DNA of 64,000 nt. Source: Enteractinococcus helveticum. Lineage in GTDB: Bacteria; Actinomycetota; Actinomycetes; Actinomycetales; Micrococcaceae. Of the stretch, positions 1 to 9,146 are shown one piece after another (positions within the stretch are counted from its first letter, which is position 1; every line of letters begins with the position of its first letter). The notes under the pieces are model-generated. The model saw nothing but the letters and a program-made list of their open reading frames with translations, was not told the DNA's origin and made no database searches. The translations under genes and the position numbers were made by a program. The stretch is taken from the NCBI RefSeq assembly GCF_001657475.1, contig NZ_LXEY01000022.1, positions 124,001-188,000 of the forward strand, given 5' to 3'.

Positions 1-1
1 C

Positions 2-1594
2 GCAGCCGCCACCGCGGCCGGGTACGAAACCGAAGCCACAGCCGCTCGCGCTATTGACCGCCCGTACGGTCCGGTCGTCCCGCTGTGGATGGTTCCATCC
101 CCGGAGGGTGACGACGCCGATAACTACAACAATCACTTTGTTGATCTGCAGCGTGACCAGTCCGTCGCCGATATTCTGCGCGCTACCGGTGCCGGGATGT
201 CCTCAGTTGAGCACGTCAAGCGTTATACCTCGATCTCTACGGGCGCTGACCAGGGTAAAACCTCGGGCGTGCCAGCTATCGGCGTGATGGCGAATATCCT
301 CGGTGTTGAGGATCTTTCCGAGATTGGTACCACAACCTTCCGTCCACCGTTCACACCGGTTGGTTTCGCAGCCTTAGCTGGACGTCGTCGTGGCAAACTC
401 TTTGAAGTCGCGCGTGGCACACCAATCCACTCGGCCCACGTGGCTGCCGGCGCGGTGTTCGAAGACGTCGGACAGTGGAAGCGTGCTCGCTACTACCCGC
501 AGGGCAACGAAACCATGGACGAGGCCGTCTACCGTGAGTGCGCTGCCGCACGCGAGTCGGTGGGCATGTTCGATGGCTCAACATTGGGCAAGATTGAACT
601 ACGCGGCAAAGACGTCCCCGAGTTCCTTAACCGTATCTACACTAACGGCTACATCAAGCTCAAAGAGGGTATGGGTCGCTACGGTGTGATGTGTACACCA
701 GACGGCATGATTTTCGACGACGGCGTGACCTTGCGCCTAGCTGAAGACCGCTTCTTCCTGCACACGACCACCTCGGGTGCCGCTGATGTCCTGGAATGGA
801 TTGAAGAATGGCTCCAAACCGAGTGGCCGGAACTCGATGTGTTCGCCACTTCGGTCACCGAACAGTACGCGACCGTCGCCGTGGTTGGACCAAAATCTCG
901 CGACGTCATGCAGAAACTGGCACCGCACGAAGACTTCTCCGCAGAAGGCTTCAAGTTCATGGCCTTCCGAGATATCACCCTGGCCTCCGGTATTCCGGTT
1001 CGCGCCAGCCGCATCTCGTTCTCGGGTGAACTCGCCTGGGAATTGGCCGTAGAATCCTGGTACGCATTGGCCGTGTGGGAAGCAGTCGCTGAAGCGGGTG
1101 CCGAATTCAATATCACCCCGTACGGCACCGAAACCATGCACGTGCTGCGTGCGGAAAAAGGGTTCATCGTCGTCGGCCAAGAAACCGACGGCACCGTGAC
1201 CCCGCAGGACGCCGCCATGGAATGGATCGTGTCCAAGCACAAAGATTTCATTGGCAAGCGCTCCTTCTCTCGGGCAGACAATGTCCGCGAAGACCGCAAG
1301 CAGCTGGTATCTGTGCTCCCGGATGATCCAACCTTCCGCTTGGAAGAAGGCGAAGCCCTGGTGGCCATGGACACACCCATCGATATCGCTGCCGGACCAG
1401 TCCCACAAGAAGGCTGGGTCACCGCCTCGTATAACTCGCCTGCCCTGGGCCGCACCTTTGGTCTAGCGCTGATCAAAAATGGTTTTAACCGCGTGGGTGA
1501 AAGCCTCAAGGCCCTGGTTGACGGCGAAGTTGTCACCATGAAAATCGGACCAACCGTTCTATATGATGCCGAAGGAGCTCGTCGAGATGGCTAA
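2..1594 (+). CDS. soxA: Sarcosine oxidase alpha subunit, 3' part (copy 1)
   Basis: This is the C-terminal half of the large subunit of heterotetrameric sarcosine oxidase, cut by the window edge; the frame is open from base 2. The enzyme oxidatively demethylates sarcosine to glycine, passing the one-carbon unit to tetrahydrofolate. The visible part covers the end of the FAD/NAD-domain region and the whole GcvT-like folate-binding domain, with landmarks such as [19 protein letters not shown] and [15 protein letters not shown]. The complete paralogue at 10.7-13.6 kb aligns along its whole length but clearly differs, so this is a diverged second copy and not a recent duplicate. The reading frame ends GARRDG and overlaps soxG by 8 nt. 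The upstream soxB and soxD of this operon would lie before the window. Confidence 0.95.
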   Translation, partial: AAATAAGYETEATAARAIDRPYGPVVPLWMVPSPEGDDADNYNNHFVDLQRDQSVADILRATGAGMSSVEHVKRYTSISTGADQGKTSGVPAIGVMANILGVEDLSEIGTTTFRPPFTPVGFAALAGRRRGKLFEVARGTPIHSAHVAAGAVFEDVGQWKRARYYPQGNETMDEAVYRECAAARESVGMFDGSTLGKIELRGKDVPEFLNRIYTNGYIKLKEGMGRYGVMCTPDGMIFDDGVTLRLAEDRFFLHTTTSGAADVLEWIEEWLQTEWPELDVFATSVTEQYATVAVVGPKSRDVMQKLAPHEDFSAEGFKFMAFRDITLASGIPVRASRISFSGELAWELAVESWYALAVWEAVAEAGAEFNITPYGTETMHVLRAEKGFIVVGQETDGTVTPQDAAMEWIVSKHKDFIGKRSFSRADNVREDRKQLVSVLPDDPTFRLEEGEALVAMDTPIDIAAGPVPQEGWVTASYNSPALGRTFGLALIKNGFNRVGESLKALVDGEVVTMKIGPTVLYDAEGARRDG

Positions 1595-2174
1595 TGTACA
1601 ACAGCTGCGGCGCTCACCACTTGCCGCTCGAAGTGAAGAACTACACAACGCCTCCGGTGACGCCGTGGCGGTGCGCGAAATCCCGTTCACGACCCAGGTC
1701 GGCATTCGCGCGACCCAAGGAACCGAAGGGTATGACGCGCTGGCAGCAGCCCTTGGTGGGCTGCCCGCGAAAGTCGGCGACGTCGTCGGTGAACCGTCGA
1801 CTACGGCGGTGGTGTGGATGTCACCGGATGAATTCCTGGCCATCGACAAACCCGACACCGGGTTGGCCGAAACCCTGGAACGCACCCTGGGCGACCACTC
1901 CGGTCAGGTCCTGGACCTGTCAGCCAACCGCACGATCATTGAGGTCTCGGGTGAGGCTGCTGAACTGGTGCTACGTAAGTCTTGTCCGCTGGATCTGCAC
2001 CCGCGTGCTTTCCAGGTCAACCAAGCCTATGTCACCGAAGTCGCCCAAACTCCGCTGATTTTGTGGCGGGTTGCCGAACACACCTGGTGGTTGGCACCGC
2101 GAATTTCATTTGCTGACCACGTCACTAACTGGCTGCTCGACGCAATGGTCGAGTTTTCCGGTACGAAAGGATAA
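1587..2174 (+). CDS. soxG: Sarcosine oxidase gamma subunit (copy 1)
   Basis: This is the small GcvT-related gamma subunit of heterotetrameric sarcosine oxidase, about 195 aa. I placed the start at ATG 1587, inside the soxA stop region, because GAAGGAG at 1571-1577 gives a good ribosome-binding site and because the paralogue at 13588 starts in the same way (MAN..., overlapping soxA). Family landmarks include [22 protein letters not shown] and [13 protein letters not shown]. The short overlap with soxA suggests translational coupling. It is followed after 4 nt by sdaA, so both are probably on one transcript. Confidence 0.93.
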   Translation: MANVQQLRRSPLAARSEELHNASGDAVAVREIPFTTQVGIRATQGTEGYDALAAALGGLPAKVGDVVGEPSTTAVVWMSPDEFLAIDKPDTGLAETLERTLGDHSGQVLDLSANRTIIEVSGEAAELVLRKSCPLDLHPRAFQVNQAYVTEVAQTPLILWRVAEHTWWLAPRISFADHVTNWLLDAMVEFSGTKG

Positions 2175-2178
2175 CTCT

Positions 2179-3570
2179 ATGGCTCTCAGTGTGCTGGACA
2201 TGTTCTCAATTGGTTTGGGGCCCTCCTCGTCCCACACCGTTGGCCCCATGCGGGCAACAGCCCAGTTCATCAATGGTCTGGACGTCGACACTCTGACGGC
2301 TACCGCGCGTGCCAAAGTCGAGCTGTTTGGCTCACTGGGGGCCACCGGTATCGGACACCACTCCGATACCGCGGTGATTCTGGGTCTGGCCGGGCACGAT
2401 CCGGGCACGATCGAACCTGATCAAGTCGATGGGATCATCGAACAGGTACAAACCACGTCCACCCTGCAGTTGGGGGGTATCAAAACGATTGAGTTCGATC
2501 GAGGCCGCGACGTCATCTTGCACCTGCAAAAGTCTCTACCGGGTCACCCGAACGGGATGAAAACTACGGTCTACGGGGCTGATGGCCAAGAGCTGGCCTC
2601 CGAGATCAGCTATTCGATCGGTGGCGGATTCGTGGTGACCGAGGATGAGCTCGATAAACCACTGACCACTGAACGCAAAGTCCGCCACCAATTTGGTACT
2701 GCCGACGAACTGTTGGAACTATGCCGCGTCCACGACAAATCGATTGCCGAATTGACGTGGGAAAATGAGATCGAATGGCGTGAGCCTGAAGAGATTCGTG
2801 CGCAGCTGTTGAAGATTTGGCAGGTCATGCAGGACTGCGTGCAGTCCGGCATTGAGCGTACTGAGACCACCCTGCCCGGCGGGCTGCAAGTTACCCGTCG
2901 AGCACCGAAGCTGTATAAGCAACTCACCCAGGGTGGTGAGTCAGAGCGTACCGGAGATACTACAGACGCACTGCGCGGTATCGAATGGGTCAATCTGTAC
3001 GCCCTGGCCGTCAACGAGGAAAATGCCTCCGGTGGCCGAGTGGTTACCGCCCCCACGAACGGGGCAGCCGGCATCATCCCAGCGGTGATGCACTACTATG
3101 CCCGGTTCCTGGATGATGTGACCGATGACAAGATCATCGAGTTCATGCTCACCGCAGGGACCATCGGCATCATCATCAAGACCCAAGCCTCGATCTCGGG
3201 AGCTGAAGTCGGATGCCAGGGCGAAGTCGGTTCGGCATGTTCCATGGCAGCCGCAGGACTAGCGGCTGTTATGGGCGGCACCGTAACCCAGGTGGAGGAC
3301 GCCGCTGAAGTGGCATTGGAACACAACCTCGGGATGACGTGCGACCCAATTGGTGGGCTCGTGCAGATCCCATGTATTGAACGCAATGCCATCGCATCGG
3401 TCAAAGCGATCAACGCGGCACGCCTTGCCCTGCACGGCGATGGCAGCCACAAGGTCAGCCTCGACGAAGCTATCGAAACCATGCGCCAAACCGGTGCTGA
3501 CATGATGGATAAATATAAAGAAACCTCGCGAGGTGGACTGGCCGTCGCGGTCACACTTCCTGAGTGCTAA
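2179..3570 (+). CDS. sdaA: L-serine dehydratase, single-chain iron-sulfur type
   Basis: L-serine ammonia-lyase (463 aa) converts serine to pyruvate and ammonia. The start is ATG 2179, preceded by AAAGGA. The N-terminal beta domain has the signature GPSSSHTVGPMRA, and the C-terminal alpha domain carries the cysteines expected to hold a 4Fe-4S cluster (GCQGEVGSAC and TCDPIGGLVQIPC). Both domains are in one chain, as in Actinobacteria and E. coli. Its place directly behind soxG makes metabolic sense: sarcosine gives glycine and methylene-THF, serine hydroxymethyltransferase joins them into serine, and SdaA sends that to pyruvate. A strong terminator follows. Confidence 0.96.
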   Translation: MALSVLDMFSIGLGPSSSHTVGPMRATAQFINGLDVDTLTATARAKVELFGSLGATGIGHHSDTAVILGLAGHDPGTIEPDQVDGIIEQVQTTSTLQLGGIKTIEFDRGRDVILHLQKSLPGHPNGMKTTVYGADGQELASEISYSIGGGFVVTEDELDKPLTTERKVRHQFGTADELLELCRVHDKSIAELTWENEIEWREPEEIRAQLLKIWQVMQDCVQSGIERTETTLPGGLQVTRRAPKLYKQLTQGGESERTGDTTDALRGIEWVNLYALAVNEENASGGRVVTAPTNGAAGIIPAVMHYYARFLDDVTDDKIIEFMLTAGTIGIIIKTQASISGAEVGCQGEVGSACSMAAAGLAAVMGGTVTQVEDAAEVALEHNLGMTCDPIGGLVQIPCIERNAIASVKAINAARLALHGDGSHKVSLDEAIETMRQTGADMMDKYKETSRGGLAVAVTLPEC

Positions 3571-3574
3571 CGTC

Positions 3575-4171
3575 TCACAACCACGAAGGTCGGCTCGGGC
3601 AACCGGGCCGACCTTCGTGGTTGCCGACCGGATTACATGGGGCTAGATGTTGCATACCGGAGCAGGACGGCTCCAGAAGAAAACGGGTGGCGCTCCGTGA
3701 GCTCCACCTGGGGCGCTGGTCTGCATTCAGGATGGGTTTTCCCCGGCACAGCAAGGTCGGAGGGACGATGAAGTCGAACTCATCTATCAGGCTCAGCACA
3801 TTGAATGCGCCAATCAGACTGAGACTGCCGTAGACGATCACGTCACCGGCAGATCGGTCCTTGATCCTCTGGATCTCGATGGCCGTTGCGTCTTCGACCC
3901 GGTGGGTTCCCGGCCAGAACGCGACGGCGCCGGATCGTGACACGACGAATTTGTCCATCTGGTCCAGCCGGTGTGCGTAGCGTTTTGTGCCCTCGCCCGC
4001 CTGGGTCTCATCGGCAGCAACGGCAGGCCAGTAAGAAGCGAAATCGCCATGCGTGATCCTGCCGAGCAGCAGGGCACCGGCGTTTTCCATCAGGCTGCTC
4101 TCATAGTCCATGAGATCGCCGTGGGCGTGAAGCCAGGCTGGGAGTGGGTACGCGACATCCACGCAGGGCAA
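3575..4171 (-). pseudogene. Broken dihydrofolate-reductase-like (RibD C-terminal) gene
   Basis: The middle of the frame matches the RibD C-terminal/dihydrofolate-reductase-like family (YwjB/YyaP type): ALLLGRITHGDFASYWP, DKFVVSR, DVIVYGSLSLI and a PTLLCRGKPIL segment. Two things suggest decay. First, the usual N-terminal strand with the SLDG-type motif (about 25 residues) is missing: the frame opens at a TTG, with an in-frame TAG a few codons upstream. Second, the C-terminus loses family similarity after about residue 165 and runs through the sdaA terminator hairpin, as a frameshifted tail would. It could still be a short expressed protein, but I favour a remnant. The family role (NADPH-dependent reductase of unknown substrate) is from general knowledge. 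Confidence 0.6.
3578..3623. terminator. Strong bidirectional terminator hairpin after sdaA
   Basis: A perfect 17-bp inverted repeat (3578-3594 with 3607-3623, arm CAACCACGAAGGTCGGC) is extended by a T-G wobble and three more G-C pairs to close on a GCAA tetraloop at 3599-3602, a GNRA-type loop. It lies 8 nt after the sdaA stop. The minus-strand open frame of the neighbouring broken gene reads straight through it, which suggests that this frame is no longer the natural end of that gene. Confidence 0.85.
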
Positions 4172-4497
4172 GTTCAGAGCGTCGCTCTAAGAGCTAAAGA
4201 CTAGCGCTGGCGGCATGAGGAAACGACTACAAGGCTCACTCGGCAGGCTCACAGCTCGGGCGATCCGAACCATTGCACCTGACCTAGCGCGGGTCCCACC
4301 CTCTTGCTGACCGCGACCCTCATCGCCGCCATTGCTATCGATCTCATCACGCTGCCGACCACGTCGATCGCAGCACGTCACGCCAGTCGGATCGTCGGAA
4401 TCCAAGCTGTCTATTGCTGATTGTGTCCAAACAAATGCGATGACTTGGTGCTTTGAGTAGAGTGACCTGCGTTACTCACACTCACAAGGGCAGTACA
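4172..4497. other. Intergenic region before metN; possible gene remnant
   Basis: No convincing intact gene. On the plus strand a short frame from ATG 4214 (MRKRLQGSLGRLTARAIR...) stops at 4309, and the next frame continues with a hydrophobic stretch (LLLTATLIAAIAIDLI) to about 4419. This looks like a membrane-protein remnant with a frameshift, but is not identifiable. I looked for a SAM-type riboswitch in front of metN and saw none. Confidence 0.3.
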
Positions 4498-5520
4498 GTG
4501 ATCACACTTGAATCAGTGTCAAAACGCTACTCCGGAAAATTTGGCCATATTGACGCTCTCATTGACGTGTCAGTCCGGGTTGAACGATCAGATATTTTCG
4601 GCATCGTTGGGTTTTCTGGAGCCGGAAAATCAACGCTTATCCGCATGGTCAACCGCTTAGAAGAGCCAGATAGCGGAACCATCATGGTTGATGGTGATGA
4701 CGTGACCGCGATGACGAAAAAACAACTCCTGACCAGTCGCCGCAACGTTGGCATGGTGTTCCAACAGTTCAACCTGCTAGAGACCAAAACCGTCTTCCGC
4801 AACGTCGCCATGCCGCTCATGCTGCAAGGCAAGTCCCGTGCTGAAATAGCCCGGCGGGTCGATGAAGTGCTAGACATCGTCGAGCTGTCTGATAAACGCG
4901 ACGCCCGCGTCAGCCAGTTATCTGGTGGGCAAAAACAACGTGTCGGGATTGCCCGGGCCCTGGCCACCGAACCGGACATTCTGTTATGCGATGAGGCCAC
5001 AAGTGCGCTCGACCCCAAGACCACCGAGGCGATCCTGCAACTGCTGAAACGCATCAACAAAACAATGGGCGTGACGATTTTATTGATCACCCACCAAATG
5101 CAAGTAGTCCAACGAATTTGCAATAAGGTCGCCGTGATGGAAGGCGGCCGAGTGGTGGAACAAGGCTCGGTTATCGAAGTGTTTGGCAACCCACAAACCG
5201 CCACCACGCAAGAATTCGTCCGAACGGTGATCAATGACCAAATCCCCGAAGCCGTGATGGACCTAGTTAAAAACGACCCCCGTAATGCGCGCATTTATCG
5301 ACTGCGATCAGTGGGAGTAGCTTCTCAAAATGCTCTGCTGTCCAAGCTCAACCAGACCACCGGATTAGAAATCAATATTCTGGGTGCCACCATCGAGCAA
5401 TTAGAAGACACCGTGGTCGGGGTATTCCACGTGCAGCTGGTGGGCAGCGACGACGCCATTGACCGCGGTGAACAGCACATCGATGCCGCCCGGATCACCA
5501 AAGAACAGGTGCGCTTCTAA
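4498..5520 (+). CDS. metN: Methionine ABC importer, ATP-binding protein
   Basis: This is the ATPase of the MetNIQ methionine uptake system, about 340 aa from the preferred GTG start at 4498 (AAGGG seven bases upstream). A longer TTG start at 4453 is possible but has no ribosome-binding site. Visible are the Walker A (GFSGAGKST), Q-loop (VFQQFNLL), ABC signature (LSGGQKQR), Walker B (ILLCDEATSALD) and H-loop (LITHQM). Residues from about 255 on form the C-terminal NIL (ACT-like) domain that senses methionine and inhibits transport in E. coli MetN. The stop overlaps the metI start (TAATG). Confidence 0.95.
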   Translation: MITLESVSKRYSGKFGHIDALIDVSVRVERSDIFGIVGFSGAGKSTLIRMVNRLEEPDSGTIMVDGDDVTAMTKKQLLTSRRNVGMVFQQFNLLETKTVFRNVAMPLMLQGKSRAEIARRVDEVLDIVELSDKRDARVSQLSGGQKQRVGIARALATEPDILLCDEATSALDPKTTEAILQLLKRINKTMGVTILLITHQMQVVQRICNKVAVMEGGRVVEQGSVIEVFGNPQTATTQEFVRTVINDQIPEAVMDLVKNDPRNARIYRLRSVGVASQNALLSKLNQTTGLEINILGATIEQLEDTVVGVFHVQLVGSDDAIDRGEQHIDAARITKEQVRF

Positions 5521-6197
5521 TGGACTTTATGGAACAAGACTTCTTCGGTGTTAGCGGTGAAAGACTGCTCCTGGCTGGTGCCCAAACGGTGTACATGCTG
5601 GGCTGGAGCATGCTTTTTGGTGCGGTTTTAGGTATCGCCATCGCCCTGCTGTTGGTGATGACCCGGCGCGGCGGACTAACGGAAAACCGGGTGGTCTATT
5701 CGATCTTGAACTTCATCATCAACGTCACCCGCAGTGTGCCCTTCATTATCTTGTTGGTCGCGCTCATTCCGTTCACCCGGTTCGTCGTGGGCACCAGTAT
5801 CGGCAGTCAAGCCGCACTGGTGCCATTGACCATCTACATCACCCCGTTCATCGCACGCATGGTGGAATCCAGTCTGCTGGAAGTCAAACCCGGTGTCATC
5901 GAAGCCGCCCAGGCTATGGGTGCCACGAACTGGCAGATCATCCGCCATTTCCTGCTTCCGGAGGCTTACCCTTCGATTGTGCTCTCGCTGACCACCAGCA
6001 TCGTCGGATTATTGGGTGCCACCGCGATGGCCGGCTATGGCGGAGGCGGCGGCGTCGGCGACCTCGCCCTGACCTACGGTCATCAGCGATTCAATACGCC
6101 CTTGATGATCTTCACCATCGTCATCCTGGTGATCTTCGTTCAAGTCATGCAAGCCTTTGGCAACGCTTTATCGCGTAGATTGCGCGAACCAAAATAA
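5520..6197 (+). CDS. metI: Methionine ABC importer, permease
   Basis: This is the membrane subunit of the MetNIQ importer, 225 aa, with about five hydrophobic segments and the EAA-type coupling motif (EAAQAMGATNWQIIRHFLLPEA). Family marks include NVTRSVPFIILLVALIPFTR and the glycine-rich YGGGGGVGDLALTYG near the C-terminus. Its ATG uses the last base of the metN stop codon, so translation is coupled. Confidence 0.95.
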   Translation: MDFMEQDFFGVSGERLLLAGAQTVYMLGWSMLFGAVLGIAIALLLVMTRRGGLTENRVVYSILNFIINVTRSVPFIILLVALIPFTRFVVGTSIGSQAALVPLTIYITPFIARMVESSLLEVKPGVIEAAQAMGATNWQIIRHFLLPEAYPSIVLSLTTSIVGLLGATAMAGYGGGGGVGDLALTYGHQRFNTPLMIFTIVILVIFVQVMQAFGNALSRRLREPK

Positions 6198-6226
6198 CAC
6201 TCATCAACTCATGAAAAGGAACAGCT

Positions 6227-7072
6227 GTGAAACACCTGACCAAACTAAGCCTGCTGCTGGCGTTGCCCGCCACGCTGGTACTAGCTTCCTGCACCCCACC
6301 GGGTGAAGGCGATGCTTCGGCCGGCGACGACGCCGGTGACCGCGGCGAGATTGCGTACTCGAAATCCCAAGGTCCTTATACTGAGCTCTTCGAAGATGCG
6401 ATCATCCCTATCCTGGAAGAAGACGGCTGGACCTTCCGCGTCGAAGAAGTCTCTGAACTCCTCAACGCCAACATTGCCCTCAACGACGGCGACGTTGACC
6501 TTAACGTTGAGCAGCACACGGCGTACATGGACGACTTCAACGAAAACTACGACGGCGATCTCGTGGCGATCACCTCCATCCCGACCGTTCCGGCTGGCCT
6601 GTATTCCGAAAACCACGACAGCCTCGACGACATCACCGAGGGCGCTACCATTGCACTGCCGGATGACGCCGCCAATGCCGCCCGCTGCTACTTAGTCCTA
6701 GAAAAAGCCGGCTGGATTGAGATCGACGACGACGCAGATCTGGGCAACATTACCCAGGACGATATCGTCGACAACCCGTATAATCTGGAACTCACCGAGA
6801 TGAAATCGCTGACGATCCCGTCGGCAGCACCCGACTTTGATTTCTACGTTCTGACCGGTTCGATTGTGTACAACGCTGGCATCGACGCCTCGACCGCACT
6901 GGAAACCGAAGATATCCTGGACCACCTGGTTTTGAAAGCCGTGGTAAAAGAAGAAAATCAGGACACCGAATGGGCACAGGCCGTCGTCGACGCCTATCAC
7001 TCAGACGAATTCAAAACCTACCTTGACGAAAACAACGATGGTCTGTGGTGGATCCCTGAAGAGCTTCAGTAA
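6227..7072 (+). CDS. metQ: Methionine-binding lipoprotein
   Basis: This is the substrate-binding protein of the methionine importer (NlpA/MetQ family), 281 aa. The GTG start at 6227 is preceded by AAAAGGA. The signal peptide ends in a lipobox (LASC, lipidated Cys22), followed by an acidic linker typical of Gram-positive lipoproteins. The mature part has the family pattern with YTELFEDAIIPILEEDGW, LNVEQHTAYM and ALPDDAANAARCYLVLE. It completes the metNIQ operon and is followed by a terminator. Confidence 0.94.
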   Translation: MKHLTKLSLLLALPATLVLASCTPPGEGDASAGDDAGDRGEIAYSKSQGPYTELFEDAIIPILEEDGWTFRVEEVSELLNANIALNDGDVDLNVEQHTAYMDDFNENYDGDLVAITSIPTVPAGLYSENHDSLDDITEGATIALPDDAANAARCYLVLEKAGWIEIDDDADLGNITQDDIVDNPYNLELTEMKSLTIPSAAPDFDFYVLTGSIVYNAGIDASTALETEDILDHLVLKAVVKEENQDTEWAQAVVDAYHSDEFKTYLDENNDGLWWIPEELQ

Positions 7073-7102
7073 CCACTGCTGACAGTACCTACAGGAAATA
7101 AG

Positions 7103-7143
7103 AACGGCGGGGTCAATCGCAAAGAGTGGTTGACCCCGCCGTT
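7103..7143 (+). terminator. Rho-independent terminator after metQ
   Basis: Perfect 14-bp stem AACGGCGGGGTCAA (7103-7116) pairing with 7130-7143, with a 13-nt loop and a short T-rich tail (TTTGTCATTT). It lies 30 nt after the metQ stop. Confidence 0.9.
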
Positions 7144-8147
7144 TGTCATTTGTAAGGTCCGCACTATTCATCGATGCATTGCCTGGGACTGTCAACTGAG
7201 ATTTGATCAACTTGCGTACCCTGGTCTGGCAGTTTTGGTTGGACAGTTACACGCGCGTTAGGAACGCTGCACTGGGGGGACTTGCTATGGCACCCCGATG
7301 AAGGTTCCACCTCAATGGTGACTCTCCACCTGATAGGTTCATGCCTTTGTTGAAGATGTATCTTGGCAATGCTCAACCCGAGAACTGACGCACGGAGTAT
7401 TGAAAACCCCGCATCGGCCTCAAACATTGCGGAGCATTTGCTCGCTGCGCCCCGGACTGTGATCGCGGCTGAGTTTACGCTGGCTTTGAGCTTGAAGCCC
7501 CGGTTTTACCAGAGGAACCTTCAGCCCTGCAACGGTCCACACAGGGTGAAACTTCTAGCTGAGACACGAACCGGCATCTGGAACATGACAGGTGCCGGTT
7601 TTTCATTGAACGAAAGTAGGCTGCGGGGACATTGGTACGCGCAGCGGCCCTATTTCCTGACCGAATTGCGCTGCCAAATGACCCGCGACCGGGTTGGTGC
7701 TGACATCGGTGCGTTGGAACTCGAAGGCCTCGTTACCAACCCGCACAAACTCGCTCAAGTGACATCTCAGTGACTGGACGCTGGAAATTCGACCACTGCG
7801 GGGTACATCTTTCACCGAAGCAACTCTTCGAAGTATTCACGACCGATTGACGATGCTGCGGTTTGAAGAGATGGCGGTTCTGTGGTGTCAAACTGACCTT
7901 ACCGATGCCGGTGCCCGTAATGCGGATCGGACCAGTCCTCGTCGCACCAATGAGGCCTTCCCGGAGACCATGGGAATCACGCCGGCGATGACCGGCGAAT
8001 GTTCTTGGCTGGGATGACAGTTCATGATGATCCTGGGGGCTTGTGATCCGCAGGTTTTACGCTCTGTCGACCAGTTTCCACAGAAGTTCTTCATGGAATC
8101 GGTGATACCAATGTGGCGGGACCGATCTTTCTCCCGGCATCATTGTC
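7144..8147. other. About 1 kb with no intact gene (decayed DNA)
   Basis: Several open stretches of 60-136 codons exist in this kilobase, but none has a recognisable domain, good ribosome-binding site or consistent codon pattern. The region contains an isolated terminator (7569-7603) and abuts a truncated permease gene, so I read it as debris from lost genes between metNIQ and the second sox operon. I saw no transposase fragment I could name. Confidence 0.5.
7569..7603 (+). terminator. Orphan Rho-independent terminator
   Basis: Stem AACCGGCATCTG (7569-7580) pairs with 7589-7600 (one G-U pair), 8-nt loop, followed by TTTTT. No protein gene ends here, so it marks either the end of a vanished gene or of a small transcript. 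Confidence 0.6.
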
Positions 8148-8819
8148 GTGCCCCTGTTGTGTGGCCGATCGGCTCACAGATTTCTTCAATCTCGGCGGTG
8201 TCTCGTGAGATGTTACTGTCCAAGATTCCCAGTCCCGGTCTTAAATTTCTTCGGGTTTAACCTGGCCGCCTATGGACAACTGGAGATTGGCGGAACATCG
8301 ATCGGACCACAGTATCTGTATGTCATGCTCGGCATGCTGCTGGTCAATATCGTGTTTTTAACGCTGTCCTATCAGCGGCTGAAAATCACGACCTTCGACC
8401 CCGAATTCGCAACCAGCCTGGGGATGCGCAGCACCTGGATCAATACGGCATTCATGTTTCTGGTATCCGTGACCGTCACCGCAGGATTTAATGCTGCCGG
8501 TGCGATCCTCGTGATCGCACTGGTCATCACCCCTCCGGCAACAGCCTATCTGTTGTCCAAAAACCTTCCGACCATGATCGCCCTGACGGTGGTCATCGCC
8601 GTGGTTGGCGCGCTTGCTGGCTTCTGGTTTGCCTATGTGCTCAATGCCGCCACAAGTGCGGCGATATCAGTCTTCTACGGGGTGCTGTTTGTCCTGGCGT
8701 TAGCTATCGAACGGTTCATCAAGTTGCGTCGTCGCCGCCTGGTTCGGCCCGAAGCGCGGTCCGTTGCGACCGCCAAGCGACATGATGAATACACGGCGAC
8801 AGTGCAGGCGGGTGCATAA
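8148..8819 (+). pseudogene. Truncated metal ABC permease (ABC-3 family, ZnuB/MntB/TroC-D type)
   Basis: From about base 8247 the frame encodes the C-terminal two thirds of an ABC-3 family permease, the membrane part of zinc/manganese/iron importers. Marks are ITTFDPEFATSLGM, the conserved SLTVTAGFNAAGAILVIAL-like segment, ITPPATAYLL and the last transmembrane helices. A complete member is about 280-300 aa; here only about 190 residues match, and the preceding 30 residues are unlike the family. The first transmembrane helices, the partner ATPase and the binding lipoprotein are absent from the window. I therefore call it a 5'-truncated remnant that is unlikely to be functional. Confidence 0.75.
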
Positions 8820-9146
8820 TTTCCGGCGCAAACCTGCCAGGGCGCGCCACTGAGGTCGCCGGGTGTGAAGTAGATCAAACAGAAGCGCGGCTTTTGGCGC
8901 TGCACGCAGTTCGACAAACATAAGACGGCGAGCAGTCGCCATCAGGTGCTAGCATGCCGAAGTGGCCGTGCAGCCATCGATCCAGTGCCGGCTATTATTA
9001 ACGAATCGAAAATGACCGCTACTTTTTAGGCGATGAAAAGCGAAATGTTCCAAAAACTCTAGAACCCTGTCGTTCACGCTTCTATTGTTGTGGGTGCCAG
9101 AACATTTCTGGCAATTCAACCACTGACGAAGAATGGGATCGGCACG

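Noticed and set aside
679-1539. 286-codon minus-strand frame opposite soxA
   Set aside because: Ser/Arg/Pro-rich antisense shadow of a well-supported gene.
4187-4405. 72-codon minus-strand frame before metN
   Set aside because: Arg/Gly/Ser-rich translation without a domain or ribosome-binding site; typical of a shadow frame.
4172-4497. SAM-type riboswitch in front of metNIQ
   Set aside because: Expected from function, but I could not find the conserved helices or a leader terminator.
7363-7773. 136-codon open frame on the plus strand
   Set aside because: No recognisable domain, poor start context, and it runs through the terminator at 7569-7603; treated as non-coding debris.
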